Below, piece after piece: positions 1-8,201 of a stretch of DNA of 47,200 nucleotides. Within the stretch, counting starts at the first letter, position 1, and each line of letters begins with the position of its first letter. The stretch covers positions 1 through 47,200 of the forward strand of contig JAIXWS010000106.1 in NCBI GenBank assembly GCA_027491165.1, given 5' to 3'. Below the pieces are notes generated by a model. It was given only the letters and a program-made list of their open reading frames with translations. It was not told the DNA's origin and did no database searches. A program made the translations under genes and the position numbers. The DNA is from Sphingobacteriales bacterium. Lineage in GTDB: Bacteria; Bacteroidota; Bacteroidia; Chitinophagales; Chitinophagaceae.

Positions 1-274
1 AGAGTTTGCCAACAACAAAATCGAGTCAATCAATACTTACCCCAATCCTGCAACAACGCAATTGTCTTTCGAGTATAACTTTACAACAAATGAACATGCT
101 ACTGCAACAATTTTGGATTTAATGGGTCGTACTGTTTTTGTAAAAGAATATGACAACAATACCGGCAATCAAAAATTTGATCTAGACATTAACGCCTTAA
201 GCAATGGCGCTTATATCCTACAATTTATGGTGGGCGACAAAACCATGATGAATAAGTTCACTGTTCAGAAATAA
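1..274 (+). CDS. C-terminal fragment of a T9SS-secreted protein (sorting domain only)
   Basis: The reading frame is open from base 2 to the TAA at 272-274, so only the last ~90 residues of a larger protein are present. They form a type A T9SS C-terminal sorting domain: a YPNPATTQ motif just after the window edge, then alternating beta strands (ILDLMGRTVF, ALSNGAYILQF) and the terminal FTVQK. In this family the domain directs outer-membrane translocation by the type IX machinery and is then removed, leaving the cargo on the surface or released. The cargo part lies outside the window, so its function cannot be stated. A strong terminator follows 20 bases after the stop. Confidence 0.9.
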   Translation, partial: EFANNKIESINTYPNPATTQLSFEYNFTTNEHATATILDLMGRTVFVKEYDNNTGNQKFDLDINALSNGAYILQFMVGDKTMMNKFTVQK

Positions 275-294
275 AAGCCTGTCCCTTCTTTTTT

Positions 295-328
295 AAGCGC
301 CGCTTCAATTATTTGAAGCGGCGCTTTT
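295..328 (+). terminator. Rho-independent terminator after the T9SS gene
   Basis: A perfect 14-bp GC-containing stem (295-308 with 313-326, loop TTAT) is followed by a short T run. It ends the partial T9SS gene and isolates it from the gene at 423. Confidence 0.88.
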
Positions 329-352
329 GTGTGGAGGGGCCTAGCGAAAATA

Positions 353-386
353 TTTGTCTCTTTACTTGCCCGAGGCCTTACCTTTG
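353..386 (+). promoter_or_regulatory. Bacteroidota-type promoter for the CstB-like gene
   Basis: TACCTTTG (379-386) matches the Bacteroidota -7 consensus TAnnTTTG. A TTTG at 353-356 is a possible -33 element, spaced 22 bases away, which is a little long. Transcription would start near 390, about 30 bases before the ATG at 423. This argues against using the upstream in-frame TTG at 354. Confidence 0.65.
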
Positions 387-422
387 CACTCCTTTATTAT
401 TTTTCAATTTTCTGTTACTGCT

Positions 423-1826
423 ATGTACGTAGAACAATTTTATACCAAATGCCTTAGCGAGGCCGCTTACTTTATCTGTGATGCTCAGGAGGCCGCAATT
501 ATAGACCCGCTGCGCGATGTGGATGTGTATATCCAAATGGCAAAAGAAAAGAATGTACAGATTAAATATGTTTTTGAAACCCATTTTCATGCCGACTTTG
601 TCAGTGGGCATTTGGAATTAGCCAAACGTACGGGCGCTACTATTGTTTACGGCCCCAATACCGAAGCAGCATTCCCGTTTCATAAAGCTGCCGATGGCGA
701 GACCTTTAACATTGGTGCTATCCAATTAAAAGCCCTCCATACACCAGGGCATACCTTAGAGAGTACTTGTTACCTGCTCAGCAACGAACAAAAAGAGCCT
801 TATTGCATCTTCACTGGCGACACCCTTTTTGTTGGCGATGTTGGCCGACCAGATTTGTTCAGTGGCGATTTGAGCAAAGAAGAGCTGGCCGCCATGATGT
901 ACCATTCGCTCCAAACAAAAATTAAACCATTAGAGGATCACATTATTGTATATCCGGCTCACGGACCAGGTTCTTCTTGTGGTAAAAATTTGGGACCTGA
1001 TACCTTCAGTACAATTGGCCAACAAAAACAGAGCAATTATGCACTGCAAGCAATGGACGAAGAAACTTTTGTTGCAACGGTAACAAGTGGCCTTAGCGAA
1101 GCTCCTGCCTACTTTCCTATCAATGCCCGCATAAATCAAAAGGGTTATGCATTATTGGATAATGTAAAAACAAAAGGACTTCAAGGCCTTTCTGTTATTG
1201 AATTCAAAGAAAAGGTGGCTCAAGGCGCATTGATAGTAGACACTCGACAGGCTACGACATTTACCGAATCCTTTATTCCCGAATCAATTAGCATTGGATT
1301 AGATGGGCGCTTTGCAGAGTGGGCAGGAATCCTTCTGCCTTTTGGACAATCAATTGTACTAGTAAGTGAGGTCGGCAAAGAAGAAGAAAGCATTATACGA
1401 TTAGCCAGAATTGGTATAGATACAGTAGAAGGTTTTTTAGAAGGGGGAATAGACAAATGGAAAAAGGCAGGGGAGCCATTAGACCTTATAATAGATATAG
1501 AAGTCGATGAACTCGCCATGGATTTGCCCCATGACCCTAGACTAGAGATAATCGATGTACGAAAAGAAACCGAATTTTCTGAAGGGCATGTGAAAGGAGC
1601 GATCAACATGCCATTGAGTTCTTTTGCCGATATTTTAAATCTAGCATCAGTAGATCATGAAAAAAACCTATATGTACATTGTGCGGGTGGCTACCGATCA
1701 GTAATTGCTGCATCCTTATTAAAACGACAAGGATTTCATAATCTACGGAATGTATTAGGTGGTTTTGCCTTGATTAAAGACAATAGTAAGCTGCCAATCA
1801 TTACTCAAAACTCCATAAATTTATAA
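423..1826 (+). CDS. CstB-like persulfide dioxygenase fused to pseudo-rhodanese and rhodanese domains
   Basis: A 467-residue cytoplasmic protein with three domains. Residues 1-240 are a metallo-beta-lactamase fold of the ETHE1/persulfide dioxygenase type. Its mononuclear iron ligands are predicted to be His54 (motif HFHADF), His110 (HTPGH) and Asp133 (TGD). The HxHxDH second-metal His is Phe59. Residues ~255-350 are a rhodanese fold with no catalytic cysteine (loop VSEVGKE). Residues ~365-455 are an active-type rhodanese with Cys420 (HCAGGYRS). This order matches CstB of Staphylococcus, which oxidises persulfides to thiosulfate/sulfite in sulfide detoxification. That role is inferred here. The ATG at 423 is preferred over an upstream TTG because a promoter lies between them. 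The ArsR-type gene follows 270 bases downstream. Confidence 0.85.
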   Translation: MYVEQFYTKCLSEAAYFICDAQEAAIIDPLRDVDVYIQMAKEKNVQIKYVFETHFHADFVSGHLELAKRTGATIVYGPNTEAAFPFHKAADGETFNIGAIQLKALHTPGHTLESTCYLLSNEQKEPYCIFTGDTLFVGDVGRPDLFSGDLSKEELAAMMYHSLQTKIKPLEDHIIVYPAHGPGSSCGKNLGPDTFSTIGQQKQSNYALQAMDEETFVATVTSGLSEAPAYFPINARINQKGYALLDNVKTKGLQGLSVIEFKEKVAQGALIVDTRQATTFTESFIPESISIGLDGRFAEWAGILLPFGQSIVLVSEVGKEEESIIRLARIGIDTVEGFLEGGIDKWKKAGEPLDLIIDIEVDELAMDLPHDPRLEIIDVRKETEFSEGHVKGAINMPLSSFADILNLASVDHEKNLYVHCAGGYRSVIAASLLKRQGFHNLRNVLGGFALIKDNSKLPIITQNSINL

Positions 1827-2002
1827 AATATCACTGAATATACATATAATATTTTCTTTCTTTTTGAGCACCAGAAAAACCGAAACAATTAATAAACAAT
1901 AAATTATACCTGACAAAAAAATAAAATCAAAAAAATTCACTTTTTTAACTATTAAGTAACTTTTATTTTTACAATATGAATGATTTATTTTAGTTAATAA
2001 CC

Positions 2003-2010
2003 TAAATTTG
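2003..2010 (+). promoter_or_regulatory. Candidate -7 box upstream of the ArsR-type gene
   Basis: TAAATTTG fits TAnnTTTG and sits 86 bases before the ATG at 2097, inside a very AT-rich 270-base gap (1827-2096). No clear -33 element was found, so this is only a candidate. Confidence 0.4.
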
Positions 2011-2096
2011 CATAAGTTTTAATAATAAGATAATCATTTACGACTAAAAATTTTTCAATAACAAACCAAACAATTTTTAAAAACAAAATAAAATAG

Positions 2097-2471
2097 ATGG
2101 AAACATTAATGACATCGAATACATTGGTTATTCGTAAAGATGAAAGTTCTGCAGACCAAATCAGATTGGATTATGTGGCCGTAAAAAGTGCAGCAATGAC
2201 ATTAAGAGCAATTAATCACAAATTGCGCCAACAAATTATCCGTTTGTTAAATGAGCACCAGACGATGAAAGTAACCGAAATTTATGTAAAGCTTCGTTTA
2301 GAACAATCGGTTGCTTCACAGCATTTAGCGATCCTTCGTCGTGCAAATATTGTGAACACAATCCGTGATGGTAAATTTATTCACTACTCTTTAAATCCAG
2401 AAAAAATTGCTTCTGTGGCAAAATTTGTTGGTGATATGGTAGGGGCACAAAAAGAAATGCCTACTAGCTAA
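2097..2471 (+). CDS. ArsR/SmtB-family winged-helix regulator without cysteines
   Basis: A 124-residue single-domain transcription factor. Residues ~28-110 have the ArsR winged-helix layout: helices around LRAINHKLRQQIIRLL, a recognition helix in EQSVASQHLAILRRANIV, and a beta wing (NTIRDGKFIHYSL). Family members bind operator DNA as dimers and release it on metal binding or thiol modification. This protein has no cysteine at all and only four histidines (41, 54, 76, 96), so dithiol, persulfide and classical metal-thiolate sensing are excluded. It may be a constitutive or partner-controlled repressor. It follows the CstB-like gene but has its own AT-rich upstream region. Its target is not visible. 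Two ATGs (residues 1 and 5) could serve as start. Confidence 0.88.
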   Translation: METLMTSNTLVIRKDESSADQIRLDYVAVKSAAMTLRAINHKLRQQIIRLLNEHQTMKVTEIYVKLRLEQSVASQHLAILRRANIVNTIRDGKFIHYSLNPEKIASVAKFVGDMVGAQKEMPTS

Positions 2472-2485
2472 TTCTTATCAATTAC

Positions 2486-2522
2486 AAAAAAGCAGAGTCA
2501 AAAAATTGACTCTGCTTTTTTT
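2486..2522 (+). terminator. Terminator of the ArsR-type gene
   Basis: An 11-bp stem (2491-2501 with 2506-2516, loop AAAA) is flanked by A and T runs that extend the pairing. It can act in both directions and faces the end of the respiratory operon. Confidence 0.88.
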
Positions 2523-2533
2523 ATGCCTAAAAC

Positions 2534-2577
2534 AAAAGAAAAAGGGCAAGAAATAAATTTCTTGCCCTTTTCTTTTC
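2534..2577 (-). terminator. Terminator of the act-cox operon
   Basis: A stem of about 14 bp (2540-2553 with 2558-2571, loop TAAA) is followed on the minus strand by a T-rich tract. It begins 12 bases after the coxA stop codon. With the preceding hairpin it forms a double terminator between convergent units. Confidence 0.85.
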
Positions 2578-2588
2578 AAAAATATTGA

Positions 2589-4400
2589 TTAGTGCGACTC
2601 TTCGCCTGGTTTTAAAGGAGTCGTTTGCGGAACAAAGTCGTTTCCATTTCCGTCATCCTTATAATCATAAGCCCAGCGATACACTTCTGGAATATCACCT
2701 TCCCAGTTACCATGTCCAGGATTAATTGGTGTCGTCCATTCTAATGTAGTAGAACCCCAAGGGTTTTGTGTAGTCATTTTGCGACCTTTCCAAATGCTTG
2801 CGAAGAAGTTATACACAAACAATAGCTGAGCGAAGAAAACAATAATCACCACAATACTAATAAATGCATTTAAAGAACCATAGTTTTTGAAGGATTCCCA
2901 GGCGCTAAAATCATAATAACGACGAGGCATACCTGCAATACCTTCATAATGCATTGGCCAGAAAATAAGATATGCTCCAATAAACGTTGCAAAGAAATGA
3001 ATATAGGCCAATGGCTTATTCATAAAACGTCCAAACATTTTAGGATACCAATGATAAATACCGGCAAACATGCCAAAGAATGCGGATACACCCATTACAA
3101 TATGGAAATGCGCCACAACGAAATAAGTATCATGTAGGTGAATATCTAAAGCCGAATTACCCAAGAAAATACCCGTTAAACCACCAGAGATAAACAGGGA
3201 TACAAAACCTAAGGCAAACATCATGGCCGGCGTAAAACGAAGATTTCCTTTCCAAATCGTTGTTAACCAGTTAAATACTTTTACCGCCGAAGGTACTGCA
3301 ATCAATAAGGTTAATAACACGAATATAGAACCTAGGAAGGGGCTCATACCCGTTACGAACATATGATGCGCCCATACCAAGAAGGCTAACACAGTAATTC
3401 CCACTAAAGAAATAATCATCGCGAAATAACCAAAAATCGGCTTGCGACTATTCGTAGACAAAATCTCCGAAGCCATACCCATACCTGGTAGCATAATGAT
3501 ATACACCTCAGGGTGACCCAAGAACCAGAATAAGTGTTGGTACAAAATAGCAGAACCACCAACATTTGGCAAAGCTTTACCACCAATAAATATTTCTGAC
3601 AAATAAAACGAAGTGCCAAAACTGCGGTCAAAAATCAACAATACAAATCCCGAAAACAAAACAGGGAAAGAAAGGATACCCAATACAGCAGTAAAAAACA
3701 ATGCCCAAATTGTTAGTGGCATACGCGTCATGGTCATACCTTTTGTACGCATATTCAATATCGTCGATACATAATTCAGACCACCCAACAAAGAAGAAAC
3801 CACAAATAAGGACATACTAATGAGCCACAAATCCATACCCAGACCAGAACCCAAAGATGCTTCTTTAAGTGCACTGAGTGGAGGATAGGTTGTCCATCCA
3901 CCCGAGGCAGGGCCCGTTTGGATAAACAGAGATATAAACATGATTACACCGGCAACAAAGAAAAACCAATAAGAAAGCATGTTCATGAACGGCGATGCCA
4001 TATCACGTGCACCAATTTGAAGTGGTATAAGTAGGTTGGCAAATGTACCAGAAAGACCTGCTGTCAAAACGAAGAACACAAGGATAGTACCATGCATTGT
4101 TACCAAGGCATAATAAAATTCAGGGTCAAGTTTGCCGCCTTTAGCCCATTCACCCAAGAATTTTTCCATTATCGGAAAGCTCTTGTCGGGGAAGCCCAAT
4201 TGAAGACGGAAGAAAACAGACATTAATGCGCCAATTATAGCCCAAATAATACCGGTTATCAAAAATTGTTTCGCGATCATCTTGTGATCTTGACTGAAAA
4301 CATATTTGGTAAAGAAATGTTGTTCATGATGCTCATGCCCATGATGGTCATCATGTGCGTGAGTGTCGTGTGCTCCGTGTAAAATTGCTTCGTTGCTCAT
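2589..4400 (-). CDS. coxA: Cytochrome c oxidase subunit I (heme-copper oxidase, A type)
   Basis: A 603-residue inner-membrane protein that reduces O2 to water and pumps protons. Haem-copper motifs are complete: the first haem a His (HGTILVFF), the CuB His and cross-linked Tyr (GHPEVYIIMLPG), the CuB His pair (WAHHMF), and the haem a3/haem a histidines (HDTYFVVAHFHIV). About 12 membrane segments are visible. The N-terminal extension is very His-rich: 10 His among residues 8-28, before the first membrane segment. It is the last gene of the operon, 66 bases after coxB. No subunit III follows, so coxC must be elsewhere or absent. Family assignment is secure. Confidence 0.97.
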   Translation of the reverse strand: MSNEAILHGAHDTHAHDDHHGHEHHEQHFFTKYVFSQDHKMIAKQFLITGIIWAIIGALMSVFFRLQLGFPDKSFPIMEKFLGEWAKGGKLDPEFYYALVTMHGTILVFFVLTAGLSGTFANLLIPLQIGARDMASPFMNMLSYWFFFVAGVIMFISLFIQTGPASGGWTTYPPLSALKEASLGSGLGMDLWLISMSLFVVSSLLGGLNYVSTILNMRTKGMTMTRMPLTIWALFFTAVLGILSFPVLFSGFVLLIFDRSFGTSFYLSEIFIGGKALPNVGGSAILYQHLFWFLGHPEVYIIMLPGMGMASEILSTNSRKPIFGYFAMIISLVGITVLAFLVWAHHMFVTGMSPFLGSIFVLLTLLIAVPSAVKVFNWLTTIWKGNLRFTPAMMFALGFVSLFISGGLTGIFLGNSALDIHLHDTYFVVAHFHIVMGVSAFFGMFAGIYHWYPKMFGRFMNKPLAYIHFFATFIGAYLIFWPMHYEGIAGMPRRYYDFSAWESFKNYGSLNAFISIVVIIVFFAQLLFVYNFFASIWKGRKMTTQNPWGSTTLEWTTPINPGHGNWEGDIPEVYRWAYDYKDDGNGNDFVPQTTPLKPGEESH

Positions 4401-4466
4401 TGTTTTAATGCTTATTTTTCAAGTGCATCCTAGCGAAAGAATACAAAAATTTTAAAAAAATACTGT

Positions 4467-5501
4467 TTATTTAGCGGCTACTGCTGCCGAATCTACTGCT
4501 GGTTTAGTGCTGTCTACTGCTGGAGCAGCTGCTGCGAAGTAGGGGCTTTGTTTAGCCATCCACGCGTCATACTCCTCTTGCGTTTCTACTATAATTGTAC
4601 CCCGCATTGAGTAGTGACCTTTTCCGCACATCTGATCACAAGAAATTTCATACACAAAATTGGGGTTTTTGGTCATCTCCTTCATTTTTGCAGAAGTGAT
4701 GGTAGGCGTAAACCAAAGTGTGGTTGTAATACCAGGTACCGCATCCATTTTCAATCTGAAATGGGTTAAACCTACGTCATGGATAACATCTCTAGAGCCA
4801 ATAATAAATTTAAACGGCTTTCCAACAACCATGTGAACCTCACCATTTTGAGCAACAATATCATCAGCACTTGCAGGATCTTTATCATTGATACCTAAAA
4901 TGTTGGTGGCATCATTAATGTCTTTATAATTTCTTTTACCAAAAACATTGTCCTTACCAGGATAACGAATAATCCAGTTGAATTGTTTGCCTGTAATCTC
5001 CACAACCGCGGCATCTTTAGGAGCAGCAGAAGTAATGTTCATCCAGTTTCTAAGTCCAATAGCCACGAGAACCGCCATTACAATTGCAGGAATGGTTGTC
5101 CAAATTAATTCAAGTTTGTTGTTGTGGGCTAGGAAGTATGATTTCTGATTGTCGTTTGTAGCTTTATATTTAAACGCGAACCAAAACAACAAGGCATGAG
5201 TGATCAAGAAAACGATACCCGTTACGATAACGGTCACCAAAAACATAGAGTCATAGGCTTCGCCTTGCTTTGAGGCAGAAGTAAGTAAAAGCTGACCTTT
5301 TAATTTGTCGTGACACAACCAAATCGCATATAAGCCGGCAAAGAAAAACAATACCAATAAAATGGCCATTGTTTTATTCGTACTTTTCTCACGTTCTTTT
5401 TCGGTACCACGCAATGAAGCTGCGTATTCACTTGCTTGTGCTATCTGGTAAACTATCATGAGCACCAGGAAGGTAATTGCTACTGTTATAAATATAGACA
5501 T
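4467..5501 (-). CDS. coxB: Cytochrome c oxidase subunit II with CuA site
   Basis: A 344-residue membrane protein with a periplasmic cupredoxin domain that accepts electrons from cytochrome c or directly from alternative complex III. The CuA ligands are visible: a His in the THFRLKMDAVPG region and the CDQMCGKGHYSM cluster (two Cys, His, Met). Four hydrophobic segments lie in the first ~150 residues (near 1-20, 45-65, 87-112, 131-150), more than the usual two. There is no fused cytochrome c domain, so electrons must come from the Act haems or a separate carrier. The C-terminal tail is Ala/Pro-rich with a repeated PAVDS-like unit. It sits between actF and coxA in the same operon. Confidence 0.95.
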   Translation of the reverse strand: MSIFITVAITFLVLMIVYQIAQASEYAASLRGTEKEREKSTNKTMAILLVLFFFAGLYAIWLCHDKLKGQLLLTSASKQGEAYDSMFLVTVIVTGIVFLITHALLFWFAFKYKATNDNQKSYFLAHNNKLELIWTTIPAIVMAVLVAIGLRNWMNITSAAPKDAAVVEITGKQFNWIIRYPGKDNVFGKRNYKDINDATNILGINDKDPASADDIVAQNGEVHMVVGKPFKFIIGSRDVIHDVGLTHFRLKMDAVPGITTTLWFTPTITSAKMKEMTKNPNFVYEISCDQMCGKGHYSMRGTIIVETQEEYDAWMAKQSPYFAAAAPAVDSTKPAVDSAAVAAK

Positions 5502-5571
5502 CTTTTTAAAATCACTTATGTTTACAAGTATTGTTTCTGTTCAGGTCTTTCTTATTGTTCAACCGCTACAA

Positions 5572-6792
5572 TTAGCTGATATGAATAACTGTTTCTTTAA
5601 GCAAAGGATTGTTATGTGGAATAAGAGAAGCTTTAGATAGGGTGTTGGAAACGGTAAAAATCATTAATCCAACAAATCCACACAAAAGGCCTATTTCATA
5701 CCATCCGATTGTCCAATGTTCGCCAATAGGGCCGGGCATCATCATTTGGTAGAAATCTAACCAGTGGCCGAAAATAATAATTAAGGCCATAGTGGTCACT
5801 GTGAAATAATTTCTTTTGCTAGGGCGAGACATCAAAATGATGATGGGCATACAAAAGTTGATAATAAAGCCACCATAAAACAAAATGCTGTAAGGGCCAT
5901 GTTGACGTGTAATAAAATAGGTTGTTTCCTCAGGAATGTTCGCATACCATATCAACATATATTGAGCGAACCACAAGTAGGTCCAAAACACAGAGATGGC
6001 AAACATAAATTTACCTAAATCATGGATGTGCTCCTTGTTTACAATAGACAGATTGCCATTGTTTTTAAGATACACAACCCACAACAATATCATGGACATA
6101 CCTGCCACTAGTGAGCTAGCGAATACATACCAGCTAAACAAAGTTGAATACCAGTGAGCATCAATACTCATGATCCAAATCCAAGGAGTAGTGCTCATCA
6201 TTGTTAATGCAAATACGACAAGGAACAATGCAGCCCAAATCATAAATTTGAAATAACCTTTAGTACTGTTTTTAGCAGCAGACTCTTGCGCAATAGAAAG
6301 TGATCTAAACTTACGGCCAAAGAAACCCCAAAGAGCAACCGTTACAACAGTAAATCCGATTACCATTCCTTTATTCAGAAAAGCACTTTTACCTTCAAGA
6401 ATCTTATCTCCATCAGGATGTACCCAATGGTAAATTGGGTTGTGGCCATGGTGGTCCTTAAATACTAGAATGGTAAGAATAACAACTAGCGCTGCAATAC
6501 TACCAAAAATCCAAGCATTGGCACCAATGGCCTCAGGCACACGGCGATAGGCAACAATCCAACCCCCATGGGCAAGAGAGGATGCCGCTTGAATAAAGAC
6601 ACTGATGATTGCAATAAATGCAAAATAAACAGAGTTATGCAGCAAACCTGCCCAAAAACGAGTATGGTCTGCATCGGTAGAGTGACTACCCATCAAGGTA
6701 AAGAAGGCAATAATTAGTGCCAAAACACCAACGCCTATTAACAGCAAACTAGTGCTGCGCAAACGGGCTGGTACTTCAAAACGATCGTTCAT
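5572..6792 (-). CDS. actF: Alternative complex III integral membrane subunit ActF
   Basis: A 406-residue polytopic membrane protein with about 10 hydrophobic segments, related to ActC/NrfD but with weaker conservation. In ACIII, ActF sits beside ActC in the membrane and helps carry protons or anchor the complex; no cofactor motif is expected or seen. Motifs such as WIWIMSIDAHWYS and FGHWLDFYQMMMPGP are characteristic of the family. It lies between actE (48-base gap) and coxB (70-base gap), matching the usual order in Bacteroidota. Confidence 0.93.
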   Translation of the reverse strand: MNDRFEVPARLRSTSLLLIGVGVLALIIAFFTLMGSHSTDADHTRFWAGLLHNSVYFAFIAIISVFIQAASSLAHGGWIVAYRRVPEAIGANAWIFGSIAALVVILTILVFKDHHGHNPIYHWVHPDGDKILEGKSAFLNKGMVIGFTVVTVALWGFFGRKFRSLSIAQESAAKNSTKGYFKFMIWAALFLVVFALTMMSTTPWIWIMSIDAHWYSTLFSWYVFASSLVAGMSMILLWVVYLKNNGNLSIVNKEHIHDLGKFMFAISVFWTYLWFAQYMLIWYANIPEETTYFITRQHGPYSILFYGGFIINFCMPIIILMSRPSKRNYFTVTTMALIIIFGHWLDFYQMMMPGPIGEHWTIGWYEIGLLCGFVGLMIFTVSNTLSKASLIPHNNPLLKETVIHIS

Positions 6793-6840
6793 TTGTTCTT
6801 ATTTATAAAATTCTTTAATGCTATTGTCGTAAACTTAATT

Positions 6841-7488
6841 TTAGTGTTGTACAGCTTGTGTTGTATCTGCTAGAGTTGTTGCTTCTGTAGCAGTAGAAAC
6901 GCCTAATGCAAAGGGAGCGCCGCCATTTTCAGATTGCACCTTTTTAATATAAGCAATAACTTGCCAACGCTGCTTTACATTTAATTGGCTAGAATATGCA
7001 CCCATAAGGTTTTTTCCGTACTTAAGTGCAGCATACATAGTGCCAATACCCATTGCTAGGTATTTTTCACCTTTAAAATTTGCAGGCATAGCAGCAAACT
7101 TACCACTTGTATACAAAGGGCCATTTCCATCCAACTCAGCACCATGGCAAATACCACAATAAATCATGTATAAGCGACCGCCTTCCTTGATTTCTGCTTC
7201 ATTAAATCTATAACTGGTGGTCAATGCTTTGTAGGCATTTGTGTCGCCTTCTACAAGATGATCTGGCAAGTCATGTCCAAGAGCAATGGATCCTTTAATA
7301 GGCACACGGCTTGTTTGTCCATCAGCAAAATTTGGATTACTGGTGTAGGCGTCATATGCTCGAGAATAGGTCATGTCTGGCGCATAAATTTTACCAGGAT
7401 TACGACGCATATTTCCGCTGTTGCAAGAAGACATCAAACCCACACTGGCCAAAAGGCTTGCTAATACTATGCTTCGGGTCTTATTCAT
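6841..7488 (-). CDS. actE: Alternative complex III monohaem cytochrome c lipoprotein ActE
   Basis: A 215-residue lipoprotein. The signal peptide ends in LMSSC, giving Cys22 as the lipidated residue. One CxxCH haem c site is present (Cys111-Cys114-His115, YCGICHGAELDGNGP). The axial Met should come from the region around KYLAMGIGTM or KNLMGAY. ActE docks on the periplasmic face of ACIII and helps pass electrons from quinol oxidation toward the oxidase. It is encoded 56 bases after actD and 48 before actF. Confidence 0.93.
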   Translation of the reverse strand: MNKTRSIVLASLLASVGLMSSCNSGNMRRNPGKIYAPDMTYSRAYDAYTSNPNFADGQTSRVPIKGSIALGHDLPDHLVEGDTNAYKALTTSYRFNEAEIKEGGRLYMIYCGICHGAELDGNGPLYTSGKFAAMPANFKGEKYLAMGIGTMYAALKYGKNLMGAYSSQLNVKQRWQVIAYIKKVQSENGGAPFALGVSTATEATTLADTTQAVQH

Positions 7489-7521
7489 AATAATGTTTAA
7501 AAAATCTTTGTCTACGTTTAA

Positions 7522-7541
7522 TTTGAAATTTGAATTTCAAA
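7522..7541. repeat. Inverted repeat in the actD-actE gap
   Basis: A 9-bp perfect AT-rich inverted repeat (7522-7530 with 7533-7541) with only 2 bases between the arms, so the inner pairs would open. It may shape the operon mRNA between actD and actE. It lacks the GC content and T run expected of a terminator. Confidence 0.4.
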
Positions 7542-7544
7542 AAT

Positions 7545-8120
7545 TTATTTTGCCAATTCGTATGTCTCTTCCTCATCCCAACGGCCATACCACCAGCCTT
7601 CTTCTGCTATTTGGATATTGGTTTCCAAAGCTCCTGTTGTTCCTAAAAACGCTAAAGCTTCTTGCTCAGAGCTATGTTCGTTCAATTCTAAAACCACTAC
7701 AAAATAATCATCTGTTTGGCGTGGGTGAAAAATATGTTTTTTGACACCCGGCATGATTTGATTTAGGTAGCAATAAGTCAACACCATACCCACCGCAGCA
7801 AACAATACCGTAAGTTCAAATACGATAGGCATAAATGCGGGCAAAGACCAATTAGGCTTTCCACCAAAATTAATGGGCCAGTCTGAAGTGAAAATCCAAG
7901 ACATGAAACCAACCGCCGTGCTCGTGCCCGTCAATCCAAAGATAAAACCAGCAACGTGTAAATCTGTTTCTTTCAAACCCATTGCTACATCCAATCCATG
8001 AACAGGGAAAGGCGTGTATACATCGTGTAATTTATAACCGCTGTGGCGCACTTTATCTACTGCTGGAAATAAGGTATCCTCAGTATCGTAGCAAGCAACC
8101 GCAAATTTTTTTATAGCCAT
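7545..8120 (-). CDS. actD: Alternative complex III subunit ActD (DUF3341)
   Basis: A 191-residue protein of the DUF3341/ActD family. It has a soluble N-terminal part (DVYTPFPVHGLD, a family signature), two membrane helices near residues 55-80 and 95-120, and an acidic C-terminal region ending in GRWDEEETYELAK. It is a structural membrane subunit of ACIII with no cofactor. Gene order and motif support the call. A short TTTTCAT tandem repeat (minus strand) lies just upstream of the start. Confidence 0.92.
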   Translation of the reverse strand: MAIKKFAVACYDTEDTLFPAVDKVRHSGYKLHDVYTPFPVHGLDVAMGLKETDLHVAGFIFGLTGTSTAVGFMSWIFTSDWPINFGGKPNWSLPAFMPIVFELTVLFAAVGMVLTYCYLNQIMPGVKKHIFHPRQTDDYFVVVLELNEHSSEQEALAFLGTTGALETNIQIAEEGWWYGRWDEEETYELAK

Positions 8121-8131
8121 TGTATTGTCAA

Positions 8132-8152
8132 ATGAAAAATGAAAAATGAAAA
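8132..8152. repeat. Three tandem copies of a 7-bp unit between actC and actD
   Basis: ATGAAAA is repeated three times head to tail (plus-strand reading), starting 12 bases upstream of the actD start codon. On the minus strand it reads TTTTCAT. A slippage-prone tract in a translation-initiation region could tune actD expression, but it may be incidental. Confidence 0.6.
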
Positions 8153-8201
8153 AGAGGATTCTTTCGAAATCGTTTTTCTGTTTTACGTTTAGTGTTTATT
8201 G

